This document shows, piece after piece, positions 7,391 through 14,209 of a stretch of 17,878 bases of DNA. Positions within the stretch are counted from its first letter, which is position 1, and each line of letters begins with the position of its first letter. The notes beneath the pieces are model-generated. The model was not told the DNA's origin, ran no database searches, and was given only the letters and a program-made list of their open reading frames with translations. Origin of the DNA: CBDUXP01 sp965371225 [NCBI: uncultured bacterium] (GTDB taxonomy: Bacteria > Abyssobacteria > SURF-5 > CBDUXP01); contig CBDUXP010000076.1 in assembly GCA_965371225.1 (NCBI GenBank), positions 1 to 17,878 of the forward strand, read 5' to 3'. The translations under genes and the position numbers were made by a program.

Positions 7391-8026
7391 CTACGGGTGG
7401 ACGACGCCCGTATTCGTGATGTGGTACATGGAGAAGTGCGCGTGGGTTCCGCCGAAGTCATGGGTGATCTCGCCCGTGGCTTTCGTAGTGCCGCTGGCAA
7501 ACTCCGCCGTGTGGAATTCCATCCCCGCAGGCAGGGTGACTTGTGCGCGATGGGTCGCGCCGCTGATGGGGTTGCGGATCGGCTCACCCGTGGCCTCCAC
7601 CAGATCCGGAATCCGCACCCGCGCGGTCCGTTCCTCGATGTCGCACTCGAACTCGATGGGTCGCGACAGGGTCTCGAGGGTGGTGGTCATGGTGCTGTTG
7701 AACACCTGGAAGAAGTTTGCGCCGGCCTCGCAGTCGTCCCCGCGGACGATGGCTTGCACTGCGTCCCGCTGCTCCGCGGTCGCGCCTTCGTCGATGATGA
7801 GCTGCTGCGTGCCGTTCCCTTCGTGCACGGCCCCCGGCCACGCGAGCAGCCACGCGAACGTCACGCCGTCGAGCTTCAGGTCGCCGTACCGGCCTTCATC
7901 GATGCGCGTGACCGAAAGCGCGCGGCAATCCCCGTGCGTCGGCAGCGCGTTGAACTGACACGGGCACCCGTAGTCGCAATTGCAGTTATTGAAACTCGGT
8001 CCTTTGATTTCCCAATTCGTCGCCAT
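7391..8026 (-). CDS. DUF1326 domain protein with N-terminal Cys cluster
   Basis: A 211-aa soluble protein matching the DUF1326 family. Residues 14-25 are NCNCDYGCPCQF, giving Cys15, Cys17, Cys21 and Cys23, and Cys34 follows. This is a likely metal or thiol site characteristic of the family. The rest is predicted beta-rich with no known catalytic motif; GGTHAHFSMYHI near the C terminus supplies possible further ligands. GGGAGGA seven bases before the ATG supports the start. It appears to be the first gene of an operon with the DUF2182 membrane protein gene and the GST gene. The biochemical role of the family is not established; metal delivery or thiol chemistry together with DUF2182 is an inference from the cysteines and the gene pairing. 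Confidence 0.87.
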   Translation of the reverse strand: MATNWEIKGPSFNNCNCDYGCPCQFNALPTHGDCRALSVTRIDEGRYGDLKLDGVTFAWLLAWPGAVHEGNGTQQLIIDEGATAEQRDAVQAIVRGDDCEAGANFFQVFNSTMTTTLETLSRPIEFECDIEERTARVRIPDLVEATGEPIRNPISGATHRAQVTLPAGMEFHTAEFASGTTKATGEITHDFGGTHAHFSMYHITNTGVVHP

Positions 8027-8139
8027 CGTGCGTCCTCCCGCTGTTGCGCCTCACCGCGGGGTGCCGGTCCACCGACCACCCTGCTCCTGCGGCGCCGGCA
8101 TCCTACCACGTCAGCGCCGCGTGCCCGGGTGGGGGTCGC

Positions 8140-8937
8140 TCAGTCGGCGCCGGGGCCGGTGTATCCCTGGACGCTATACACGGTGATGGGGTCCTGAATG
8201 CCGCGGAGCGTGGCCGGCCCGATCTCCGCGATCACAAACTGCGGGTCCAGCGTGCGGTGGAGGTCCTCCGTCAGCAGGATGTCCACCCCGTGCTCGCGGG
8301 TGAGAGTCTGCACGCGTGCTGCCACATTGATCGTGCGGCCCATGACCGTGAATTCCTTCTTCTCCCGGCTCCCCACGAGCCCGGCGATCCCGGTGCCGCG
8401 GTGCAACCCCATGCCCACGGCCAGCGTCGGCCAGCCTTTGTCCTCCAGCTCCCGGTTGTACGCTACCAACGCCGCACGCATGGCCAACGCCGCGTGCACG
8501 CTATCGTTGCCCTGCCAGGGGTTTGGCTCGAAGGCCCCGAACAGGGCCAACAGCCCATCGCCGATGAACGTGGACACGTGGCCGCGATGCTCCGCAATCG
8601 CCTGGCTCATGCACTCGAAGTACCCATTGATGATCTCCACCAATCGGGAGGAGTCCATGTCTTCCGCCATGGAGGTAAACCCCACCAGGTCCGCGAAAAG
8701 GACGGTGACTTCCAGCTTCTCGCCGCGCGCGGGAAGTCCCCCTTCAATGATGCGTTCGACGACCGACGGGGGAGCAAAGTTGTCGAACGCCACCTGCAGC
8801 CGCTCCAGGCGCGCACTGGCCCCCTCGAGCAAGCCGTGCAGCCGCACGGCTTCACGGCGGAAATGCCAGCACAGTCCGGTCGCAAGGACGAGGAGGACGC
8901 CCAGGAGTGCGAGCGCCGGCGCTCCTCCGGCGGGCAT
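8140..8937 (-). CDS. Membrane-tethered class III adenylate/guanylate cyclase, 265 aa
   Basis: An N-terminal membrane helix (ALALLGVLLVLATGLCW, about 8-24) is followed by a short helical linker (30-58) and one cyclase homology domain (about 75-255). Both metal aspartates are present: Asp83 in FADLVGFTSM and Asp127 in FIGDGLLALFG. The transition-state residues Asn204 and Arg208 lie in GRTINVAAR. Lys194 and Thr197 in REKKEFTVMG fit adenine recognition, so cAMP is the likely product. No sensor domain (HAMP, PAS, CHASE) is present. The open frame extends 47 codons further upstream, but ATG 8937 is chosen because it overlaps the stop of the AhpD-like gene as TGATG. That arrangement means coupled translation, so the two proteins are made together. 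Confidence 0.9.
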   Translation of the reverse strand: MPAGGAPALALLGVLLVLATGLCWHFRREAVRLHGLLEGASARLERLQVAFDNFAPPSVVERIIEGGLPARGEKLEVTVLFADLVGFTSMAEDMDSSRLVEIINGYFECMSQAIAEHRGHVSTFIGDGLLALFGAFEPNPWQGNDSVHAALAMRAALVAYNRELEDKGWPTLAVGMGLHRGTGIAGLVGSREKKEFTVMGRTINVAARVQTLTREHGVDILLTEDLHRTLDPQFVIAEIGPATLRGIQDPITVYSVQGYTGPGAD

Positions 8938-10028
8938 CAGCGCGCGTTCACGACGACGCAGAGCCGGCACACCATGTTCGCCATGGCGGTGATCCCCACG
9001 AGTTCCAGGAGCTGCGGCGTGCTGAGGGATTCCTGCAGTGCGCGCAGCCGCCGCTGGATCGGAGCGGGCGTGTACCACACCGTTTCCCGAGCGAAAGGAA
9101 CGATTTCTGCCTCGATGGGATCCAACTGCGGGGAACTCAAGTGGGTGAGCACCTGTTCCAGCTCGGCGCCGGTCATCCCCTCGGCGGCAACCAATCGCGC
9201 GGCTTCACGCTCCGACGCTTCGCACCCGAGCGCCCGTGCCACGACGGCAAAGATCAGCGCCTTGCTGCGGCGGGGCAGGATGTCCGAAGCCCACGCCTCC
9301 GCGCTCCTGTTCCACGCCGCCCGGCCCAGCGGCAGGCCGTCGAGCCTGGCGTACAGGGCACCGAACGGCGCATCTGTCGGTATCTCCGGCGCAAAGCAAT
9401 CCGGCGCACCCGGCCGCCATTTGGCCATGTATCCCCGGCTCAGGAACCGGAGCGCGGGGCGAAAGATCCGTGCCTTGGGGATGTGGTCATAGTCCGAGGG
9501 TGGCAGGGCGGGAAATGTGGAGGCGCGATTGGTCCCGTCCATGGTCGTCGCCACGAGAGCGATCTCCTTGATGGCCTCGTTCGAGTACCCGGCGGCCTGC
9601 AGCGGCTCGAGATTCTCCGGCGACACCAAGGGATTGGACCGGGACAGTCGCCGCGCGAATCGCATGGCTGCCAGTTCCCCCGGGTCCAGGTCGGCGCTGA
9701 ACGCATCTTCTTCCAGCCGGCGGATGTGGTGCTCCGGCAGCCCCGTCATGCGCAGAAACAGCCGCATCGAAGAAAAGCAGTAGCGGCAGGAATTGTTCTG
9801 CGTCACGGCCAGCGCAATCTTCTCACTGAGCGAGTTGGAAATGTGTACCAGCATGCCCGCCCGCCAGTTCGTCCGTGCCATGGAGCGCGCCATCCACGGC
9901 ACGTGCGCGAAATACTTTATTCCGACGGGCAGCGTCCCCATTTCCCGGCGCACGTACCGTTCGAGTTCGCGGTCGCGTACCGGCTCGATGCAGCACGCCT
10001 CCCACTCGACATCCATCATCATTGCCAT
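8937..10028 (-). CDS. AhpD/carboxymuconolactone-decarboxylase-like two-domain protein (copy 1)
   Basis: A 363-aa protein of the AhpD/CMD fold. The first domain (about 60-180) has SLSEKIALAVTQNNSCRYC with the redox motif C81xxC84 and an upstream Glu69, as in alkylhydroperoxidase-like proteins. A second related helical domain (about 240-363) has SDILPRRSKALIFAVVARALGCE, where the CxxC is reduced to C269-EAS, and ends with a separate C354xxC357 (NMVCRLC). A vicinal CC pair sits at 12-13. Expected role: thiol-dependent peroxide or disulfide chemistry in the cytoplasm; the substrate is unknown. A near neighbour (10154-11242) is a full paralogue, and the cyclase gene is translationally coupled downstream. 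A purine-rich GAAGAGAG precedes the ATG. Confidence 0.82.
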   Translation of the reverse strand: MAMMMDVEWEACCIEPVRDRELERYVRREMGTLPVGIKYFAHVPWMARSMARTNWRAGMLVHISNSLSEKIALAVTQNNSCRYCFSSMRLFLRMTGLPEHHIRRLEEDAFSADLDPGELAAMRFARRLSRSNPLVSPENLEPLQAAGYSNEAIKEIALVATTMDGTNRASTFPALPPSDYDHIPKARIFRPALRFLSRGYMAKWRPGAPDCFAPEIPTDAPFGALYARLDGLPLGRAAWNRSAEAWASDILPRRSKALIFAVVARALGCEASEREAARLVAAEGMTGAELEQVLTHLSSPQLDPIEAEIVPFARETVWYTPAPIQRRLRALQESLSTPQLLELVGITAMANMVCRLCVVVNAR

Positions 10029-10068
10029 TGAGTCCCGCTCTCTTCGACATGGACCGCTTCCGCACGAT

Positions 10069-10114
10069 CCTCGAACCTGCCCCCCAGCCCAGTCAACTTC
10101 CCATATTAGCTCAT
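10069..10114 (-). promoter_or_regulatory. Duplicated promoter/leader of AhpD-like copy 1
   Basis: This block is shared with 11283-11326 upstream of the paralogue. It holds 25 perfectly matching bases (10069-10093; minus strand begins ACTGGGCTGGGGGGC) and a matching CTAATAT-GGAAG segment with TAATAT at 10108-10103 as a probable -10 box. Transcription would start near 10096 and give a leader of about 68 bases. No clear -35 is seen. It lies between the stop of copy 2 and the start of copy 1, so copy 1 probably has its own promoter. Confidence 0.5.
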
Positions 10115-10153
10115 GAGCGCGTGCTGTCTGCCGCGGCAGCGCTCACGCCGGCA

Positions 10154-11242
10154 TCAGCGCTCGCTGGCGAGGACGCAGAGGCGGCAAACCATATTCGCCA
10201 CCGCGGCGATACCGATCAGTTCCAAGAGTTGCGGTACCGTCAGGTGCTCCCGCAGGGCCTGCACGCGGCGCTGAATCGGCGCCGGTTGATACCAGACGGT
10301 TTCGCGCGCAAAAGGCACGATTTGGGCTTCGACCGCGTCCAGTTGCGGCGACCCCAGGTGCTCCAGCACGGGCTCCAGGTCGGCGCCGGTCATCCCTTCT
10401 GCGGCGACCAGGCGCGCCGCCTCCCGCTCGGAGGGCTCACACCCCAGCGCCCGCGCCACGACGGCGAAGACGAGCGCTTTGCTGCGGCGCGGCAGGATGT
10501 CCGAAGCCCACGCGCCCTCCACGATCTCCCACAACGCGCGCCCCAACGGCAGACCGTCCATCGCGACGATGAGGGGGGCGAACGGGGCATCGCCCACCTC
10601 AGAGGCGAAGAAGTCCGGCTTCCCGGCCCCCCACTTGCCGCGCAGAGACGGCCCGACGATGGGGAGCAGCAGGCGCCCGAGGAGTCCGTTCCCGATCCGC
10701 TCGTTGGCGCCCGGCGGCATCGCGACAAACGTCGACAAACGATTGGAGACACAACTATTGGCGGCCAGGAGGGCCACTTCCCGGATCGCCTCGGCCGAGA
10801 ATCCGGCGGCCTGCAACGGCTCCAGATCCCGGGGGGTCAACAGGGGATTCGAGCGAGAGAGCCTGCGGGCGAACAGCAGCACCGCGCGCTCGCGCGGGTC
10901 GACGTCGGCCGTGAGGAGGTCTTGCTCCAACCGTCGGATGTGCTGCTCGGGGAGCCCCATCAGGCGCATCAGCGTCCGCACCCCGTAGAAGCAGTAGCGG
11001 CAGGAATTATCTTGGGCCACGACCAGGGCGATCTTTTCGGCCAGCTCGAGGGGGACGTGCACGAGATTGGCCGTAAGGAAGTTTGACCGCGCACGGGAGC
11101 GGGCAAGCCACGGACATTGGGCGTAATACCGGATCGAGCCGGGAACGTACCCCGCTTCCCGGCGGATGTGCCGTTCGAGCTCGCGGTCGCGGACGGGCTC
11201 GATGCAACACGCCTCCCACTCGACGTCCATCATCATTGCCAT
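10154..11242 (-). CDS. AhpD/carboxymuconolactone-decarboxylase-like two-domain protein (copy 2)
   Basis: A 362-aa tandem paralogue of the gene at 8937-10028. The first 24 residues are identical (MAMMMDVEWEACC onward) and the C-terminal 120 residues are nearly so. The same C81xxC84 (NSCRYC) with Glu69, the degenerate second domain site (GCEPS) and the terminal NMVCRLC are kept. Divergence is concentrated in the middle (about 160-235), for example NSCVSNRLSTF in place of TMDGTNRASTF, which may change the substrate pocket. AAGGGAG lies nine bases before the ATG. It has its own copy of the shared leader and is preceded by the Coq4-like gene on the same strand. As with copy 1, thiol peroxidase-type chemistry is the likely role and the substrate is unknown. 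Confidence 0.82.
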   Translation of the reverse strand: MAMMMDVEWEACCIEPVRDRELERHIRREAGYVPGSIRYYAQCPWLARSRARSNFLTANLVHVPLELAEKIALVVAQDNSCRYCFYGVRTLMRLMGLPEQHIRRLEQDLLTADVDPRERAVLLFARRLSRSNPLLTPRDLEPLQAAGFSAEAIREVALLAANSCVSNRLSTFVAMPPGANERIGNGLLGRLLLPIVGPSLRGKWGAGKPDFFASEVGDAPFAPLIVAMDGLPLGRALWEIVEGAWASDILPRRSKALVFAVVARALGCEPSEREAARLVAAEGMTGADLEPVLEHLGSPQLDAVEAQIVPFARETVWYQPAPIQRRVQALREHLTVPQLLELIGIAAVANMVCRLCVLASER

Positions 11243-11282
11243 TGCGTACCGCTCCCTTCGCGATGCACTGCTTGCGCACGGC

Positions 11283-11326
11283 CCTCGAACCTGCCCCCCA
11301 GCCCAGTGCTTCCTATATTAGATCAT
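11283..11326 (-). promoter_or_regulatory. Duplicated promoter/leader of AhpD-like copy 2
   Basis: The counterpart of 10069-10114. 25 bases are identical (11283-11307), and TAATAT (11320-11315) is the likely -10 box, with a start near 11308 and a leader of about 66 bases. The G-rich run GGGCTGGGGGGCAGG lies inside the transcribed part. A 6-bp hairpin (GGACGC 11339-11344, GCGTCC 11353-11358) without a T-tract lies just upstream, after the Coq4-like gene. Confidence 0.5.
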
Positions 11327-11369
11327 GGGGCCGGGCCGGGACGCAGAGCCGCGCGTCCGCCCTGGGCGT

Positions 11370-12086
11370 TCACGCGTTCTGCGCGGCCAGACCTGAGCGT
11401 TCGGAGAAGACGCGTTCGTACACGGGCGGATCGCCCACGCGGAGCGTGTTCCGGACTTCCGCCAGGGGGCGGGGCATGAGCGCTTCCCAGTCGGCGCCGG
11501 CGAGCCAGGCCGCGCGCCGGCCCCGGCGCCACGCGTCGCGGATCAAACGGCGTTCCTCCGGGCCCGTGTCCTTGTACGACATGGCGACGATGAACCCGAT
11601 GCCGGGCGTGCGAATCTGCGCGAAGTTGAATGCCAGCAGCGCCACTTCACCCCGCAAGTCGCAATCGTACCCGGTCACCACGTGCCACACGTCGTGCATG
11701 TCGCGCAGGCGCGCCCCAAAGCGCGCGCGGTCCGGGTCCTCATTTCGCTGCGTGGTGCCCGCGAGGCTGGCGTCCACCAGCCCGTCGGCCGTCAGGTTTC
11801 GGCTGGTGACGAACTCCAGATACGCCTGCCCGAGACTCTCCGGGGGCAGGGTCCGCAAGGATTCGCGGTCGCGCAGCACATCGAGGAGGTCGATTTCTTC
11901 GCGCAGCACCCGCTGGCCGGTCTCAATGCGTTGGAAGCGGCGGAACGCGCGCTCGACCGCGCGGCCGGGGAGCGCGTCGATGATCTGGAACACGGCGGTG
12001 GTGTCGTCCGGATCCTCCCACAGGCGGCCCAACGCGCGCCACGCGTCGCGGAAGCGCCACTGTCCGAAGATTGTTGTGCTAGTCAT
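11370..12086 (-). CDS. Coq4-like protein (ubiquinone-biosynthesis Coq4 family)
   Basis: A 238-aa protein with the Coq4 signature RLRDMHDVWHVVTGY. The zinc-type motif HDxxHx11E is complete: His131, Asp132, His135 and Glu147. Coq4 of eukaryotes organises or helps catalyse ring modification in ubiquinone synthesis; bacterial relatives are widespread and mostly unassigned. The start at 12086 (MTSTTIFGQW) is chosen because a longer frame to 12209 would overlap the preceding gene's 3' end and pass through two TATACT promoter-like boxes; only a weak GAGAGA precedes the ATG. No other quinone-biosynthesis gene is in the window. It could share a transcript with the AhpD-like genes downstream, but copy 2 seems to have its own promoter. 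Confidence 0.85.
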   Translation of the reverse strand: MTSTTIFGQWRFRDAWRALGRLWEDPDDTTAVFQIIDALPGRAVERAFRRFQRIETGQRVLREEIDLLDVLRDRESLRTLPPESLGQAYLEFVTSRNLTADGLVDASLAGTTQRNEDPDRARFGARLRDMHDVWHVVTGYDCDLRGEVALLAFNFAQIRTPGIGFIVAMSYKDTGPEERRLIRDAWRRGRRAAWLAGADWEALMPRPLAEVRNTLRVGDPPVYERVFSERSGLAAQNA

Positions 12087-12111
12087 TGGTCTCTCGGGTA
12101 ACGGGCCCTCT

Positions 12112-12130
12112 AGTATAGCGCGAGTATAGC
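12112..12130 (-). promoter_or_regulatory. Tandem GCTATACT boxes upstream of coq4-like gene
   Basis: Two direct copies of GCTATACT on the minus strand (12130-12123 and 12119-12112) are spaced 11 bases apart, one helical turn. They lie 26 and 37 bases before the ATG. They could be two overlapping -10 boxes or a tandem regulator site. No -35 match is evident at the right distance. Confidence 0.4.
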
Positions 12131-12159
12131 GTTCCGCTGCCTCGGGGGTCGCTCCGGCT

Positions 12160-13653
12160 TCACCCCGCGTCGAGAGGGATGACGAGGAAGTCGTCAAAGG
12201 CGGTAACACTGTCCGCTTTGGTCCACAGGCCCACGGAGCCGGCCTCGGCGAAGGTGGCGTCTTCCACCTCGAACAGGTGGCGTCCGTTCAGATACACGGC
12301 AAACCGCGGCCCGGTGGCGACCACACGCAACCGGCTCCACTCGTGCGCCGGAACCGGCGTCTTGACGCCGTACGACCGACCCGCCCCCGTGACCGGGAGG
12401 TCGGTTCGCTTCCCGGCCTCCACCTTGTACATCACGACGTTGTCTTCCAGGGCATTGGCGCGGACCACGTAATAGTTGTTGGGGTCCTGGTAGCGCCACA
12501 CCAGCCCGGCGGCCTGGTCCACGCGGCCTGATACCGGCCGGAACCGCACGGCGAGGTCCACGTCACGCGCCCGTACCGAGTCGTGAACCAGGATCGGGAA
12601 GCGGTAGTTCGTGCGGTCGGCATCCATCTGCGCCACCACGCGCCCGCCGGTCGGGCCAGCCAGGTCTTCCCGCACTTCCCAGGATCCCGGACGTCCCTTG
12701 CCGGTGTGCGCGGCGGTGAATCCGTCCGGCACGTCGCCAACGGCACCGTCTTCAAACGTCTGCCGCGTCACCGCCTCGCCCAACACCAGTTCGATGACAC
12801 CCGACGCTGTGTCCATCTCCCCCGTGTGATCGAACGGCGCGAGCACCATGCGGTAGGTCCTAGCCGTGTCGAACTGGGTATCATCCTCGTGTCCGGTGCG
12901 CAGTGCGCGGCGCACTTCCAGGGTCCAGCGGCCGTCCGCCCACACGCCTTTCGCCGCCACGTCCGCCGCGCTTCCGGTCGGGGACCCCGGGAGATAGTGG
13001 GGAACCCGGTCCCCGGTATACGCCTGCGGAGCCGGCTGTTTGCGTTCCACGCTGTCGCCGGCGTCCTCAGGACGGGCGATCCACACGGGCCGGCCGTTGC
13101 GCGCCTCGTACTCCTTCGCTTTGCCGGCGGGTTTCGTGGTGGTGTACACGTGCGTCTTGTCCGTCGCGTAGCCCTGCGGATTCGTCCGGGCGGCCTTCCA
13201 GTGCCACACGTCCCATGAGGCGTCGACGTCGGCGAGCATATCGGCGTCAAAGGGCCCGGTGAGTTCGAACGCCAGGGCGAACATGTCCTCGCGATCGTCA
13301 CCCTGGATGTACTGCCCGCCCTCGGCGTCCCAGACCCACGATTTGTGCGTGGTGCTCGGCGTCGTATCCGCCCACGACACGAGGAAGGCAAGGTGGCCCT
13401 CCGTGTGCACCGCGCGGATGTCGACGACTGGGGGCTCACCCGCCGCCGGCACGAAGGCCGGACGCACCGGCACTTGCAAGGGGATCGCCCGCTGCCACGC
13501 CGCATCATCCGCCTGACCGTCCACCAACGGCGCGGCATCCACGCGCAGGGCCACCAGCCGGGGGGGCGCCACGTCTGCCGCGGCAGGTGGGTCCACCGAG
13601 CAGGACACCAACATCGAAGTGAGGGCAATTGCCCACGCTGTTTCTCCGCGCAT
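12160..13653 (-). CDS. Lipoprotein with ethylbenzene-dehydrogenase-type heme domain and LamG-like domain
   Basis: A 497-aa exported lipoprotein. Residues 7-17 are hydrophobic and MLVSC gives a canonical lipobox with Cys18. Residues about 30-290 resemble the heme-b-binding gamma-subunit domain of ethylbenzene/DMSO-type dehydrogenases (VDGQADDAAWQRA, AVHTEGHLAFLVSW, DDREDMFALAFEL, then GRWTLEVRRAL). Residues about 300-495 form a second beta-sandwich of LamG/DUF1080 type (QAAGLVWRYQDPNNYYVVRAN, then WSRLRVVATGPRFAVYLNGR and SVGLWTKADSVTAFDDF). The first domain could carry electrons in the periplasm; the second usually binds glycans or ligands. Neither a molybdenum enzyme nor a cytochrome partner is encoded nearby. 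GGGGGAG before the ATG supports the start. A GCTATACT box lies about 65 bases upstream. Confidence 0.78.
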   Translation of the reverse strand: MRGETAWAIALTSMLVSCSVDPPAAADVAPPRLVALRVDAAPLVDGQADDAAWQRAIPLQVPVRPAFVPAAGEPPVVDIRAVHTEGHLAFLVSWADTTPSTTHKSWVWDAEGGQYIQGDDREDMFALAFELTGPFDADMLADVDASWDVWHWKAARTNPQGYATDKTHVYTTTKPAGKAKEYEARNGRPVWIARPEDAGDSVERKQPAPQAYTGDRVPHYLPGSPTGSAADVAAKGVWADGRWTLEVRRALRTGHEDDTQFDTARTYRMVLAPFDHTGEMDTASGVIELVLGEAVTRQTFEDGAVGDVPDGFTAAHTGKGRPGSWEVREDLAGPTGGRVVAQMDADRTNYRFPILVHDSVRARDVDLAVRFRPVSGRVDQAAGLVWRYQDPNNYYVVRANALEDNVVMYKVEAGKRTDLPVTGAGRSYGVKTPVPAHEWSRLRVVATGPRFAVYLNGRHLFEVEDATFAEAGSVGLWTKADSVTAFDDFLVIPLDAG

Positions 13654-13713
13654 GTTCTCCCCCTTCAGCCTCGCACGCCGTGCTCGCCGCCGCGTGCGAC
13701 CTGCCTACGCGAG

Positions 13714-13721
13714 AGTATAGC
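13714..13721 (-). promoter_or_regulatory. Candidate -10 box of the heme/LamG lipoprotein gene
   Basis: GCTATACT on the minus strand contains the -10-like hexamer TATACT (13719-13714). A start near 13707 would give a leader of about 54 bases before the ATG at 13653. No recognisable -35 box is present. The octamer matches the boxes upstream of the Coq4-like and toxin genes. Confidence 0.35.
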
Positions 13722-13824
13722 TTCTGGGGAGATGGGCGCTCTACCGCCCCGCCGCTACGCGCTATTCGTCGACCGTTTCAGGGGCCTGGGCTTCCGCTTC
13801 CGCCTCGGGCGTGGTGGCATCTAC

Positions 13825-13876
13825 ATAGCATTTATGCTATAATTCGAGCATAGCATAACCGCTATACTTGTATACT
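13825..13876 (+). promoter_or_regulatory. Toxin-antitoxin promoter/operator with inverted repeats
   Basis: ATAGCAT (13825-13831) and ATGCTAT (13834-13840) form a perfect inverted repeat. A third copy, ATAGCAT, lies at 13850-13856. TATAAT (13838-13843), a perfect -10 box, overlaps the first palindrome. Next come GCTATACT (13861-13868) and TATACT (13871-13876), an 8-base tandem repeat running into the toxin start. This AT-rich island in GC-rich surroundings is a likely site for autorepression by the HTH antitoxin or the complex. Confidence 0.6.
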
Positions 13877-14209
13877 TGGGCCGTGGCGTGGGCACTGGAA
13901 TTGCTCAACAGGACGGTGGAACGTGAGCTGGAATCCTTGGCCCCGGACCTCCAGGCGAAGTTCCTGCACATTGCGGAGTTGTTGGAGGAGTTTGGCCCAC
14001 AGCACGTGGGTAAACCCCATGTGGCGCCGTTGGGCGGCGGGTTGCACGAGATGCGAATGCGGGGCCGCTCGGGCATCGGCCGGGCCGTGTTCACGTCGCG
14101 CCCGCCACAGCGCCTTGTTGTGGTGCTGGCCTTCGTGAAGAAGTCACAGCGGATGCCGGTGCGCTATCTCAAGCTGGCCCGCGCACGCCTGAAGGAGTTG
14201 GACGGATGA
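13868..14209 (+). CDS. HigB/Gp49-type toxin of a type II toxin-antitoxin pair
   Basis: A 113-aa protein of the phage-derived Gp49/HigB family (PF05973, RelE superfamily); studied members are ribosome-dependent mRNA interferases. The core is present: LHEMRMRGRSGIGRAV (59-74), the beta-strand LVVVLAF, and AFVKKSQRMP (88-97), equivalent to the family's FxKKTxxxP signature. The start is uncertain: TTG at 13868 or GTG at 13883. Neither has a Shine-Dalgarno site, and a TATACT box (13871-13876) lies seven bases before the GTG, which would fit a leaderless mRNA. The TGA overlaps the antitoxin ATG (ATGA), toxin gene first, as is usual for higBA-type operons. Confidence 0.85.
   Translation: MYTWAVAWALELLNRTVERELESLAPDLQAKFLHIAELLEEFGPQHVGKPHVAPLGGGLHEMRMRGRSGIGRAVFTSRPPQRLVVVLAFVKKSQRMPVRYLKLARARLKELDG

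Noticed and set aside
5876-8197. A 773-codon open frame on the plus strand
   Set aside because: It lies antisense to the GST, DUF2182 and DUF1326 genes, is dominated by His/Arg/Gly/Ala and shows no domain. High GC makes such long antisense frames common.
8938-9078. 47 extra N-terminal codons of the cyclase
   Set aside because: They lie in the AhpD-like gene's coding region in another frame; the ATG at 8937 overlaps that gene's stop codon and opens with a membrane helix.
12087-12209. Longer Coq4-like start at 12209
   Set aside because: The 41 extra residues are low-complexity Ser/Thr, overlap the upstream gene and cross the promoter-like boxes; Coq4 homology starts after the ATG at 12086.
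13654-13853. Small plus-strand frames in the lipoprotein-toxin spacer
   Set aside because: They have no ribosome site or motif and overlap promoter-like sequences; the spacer reads as regulatory DNA.
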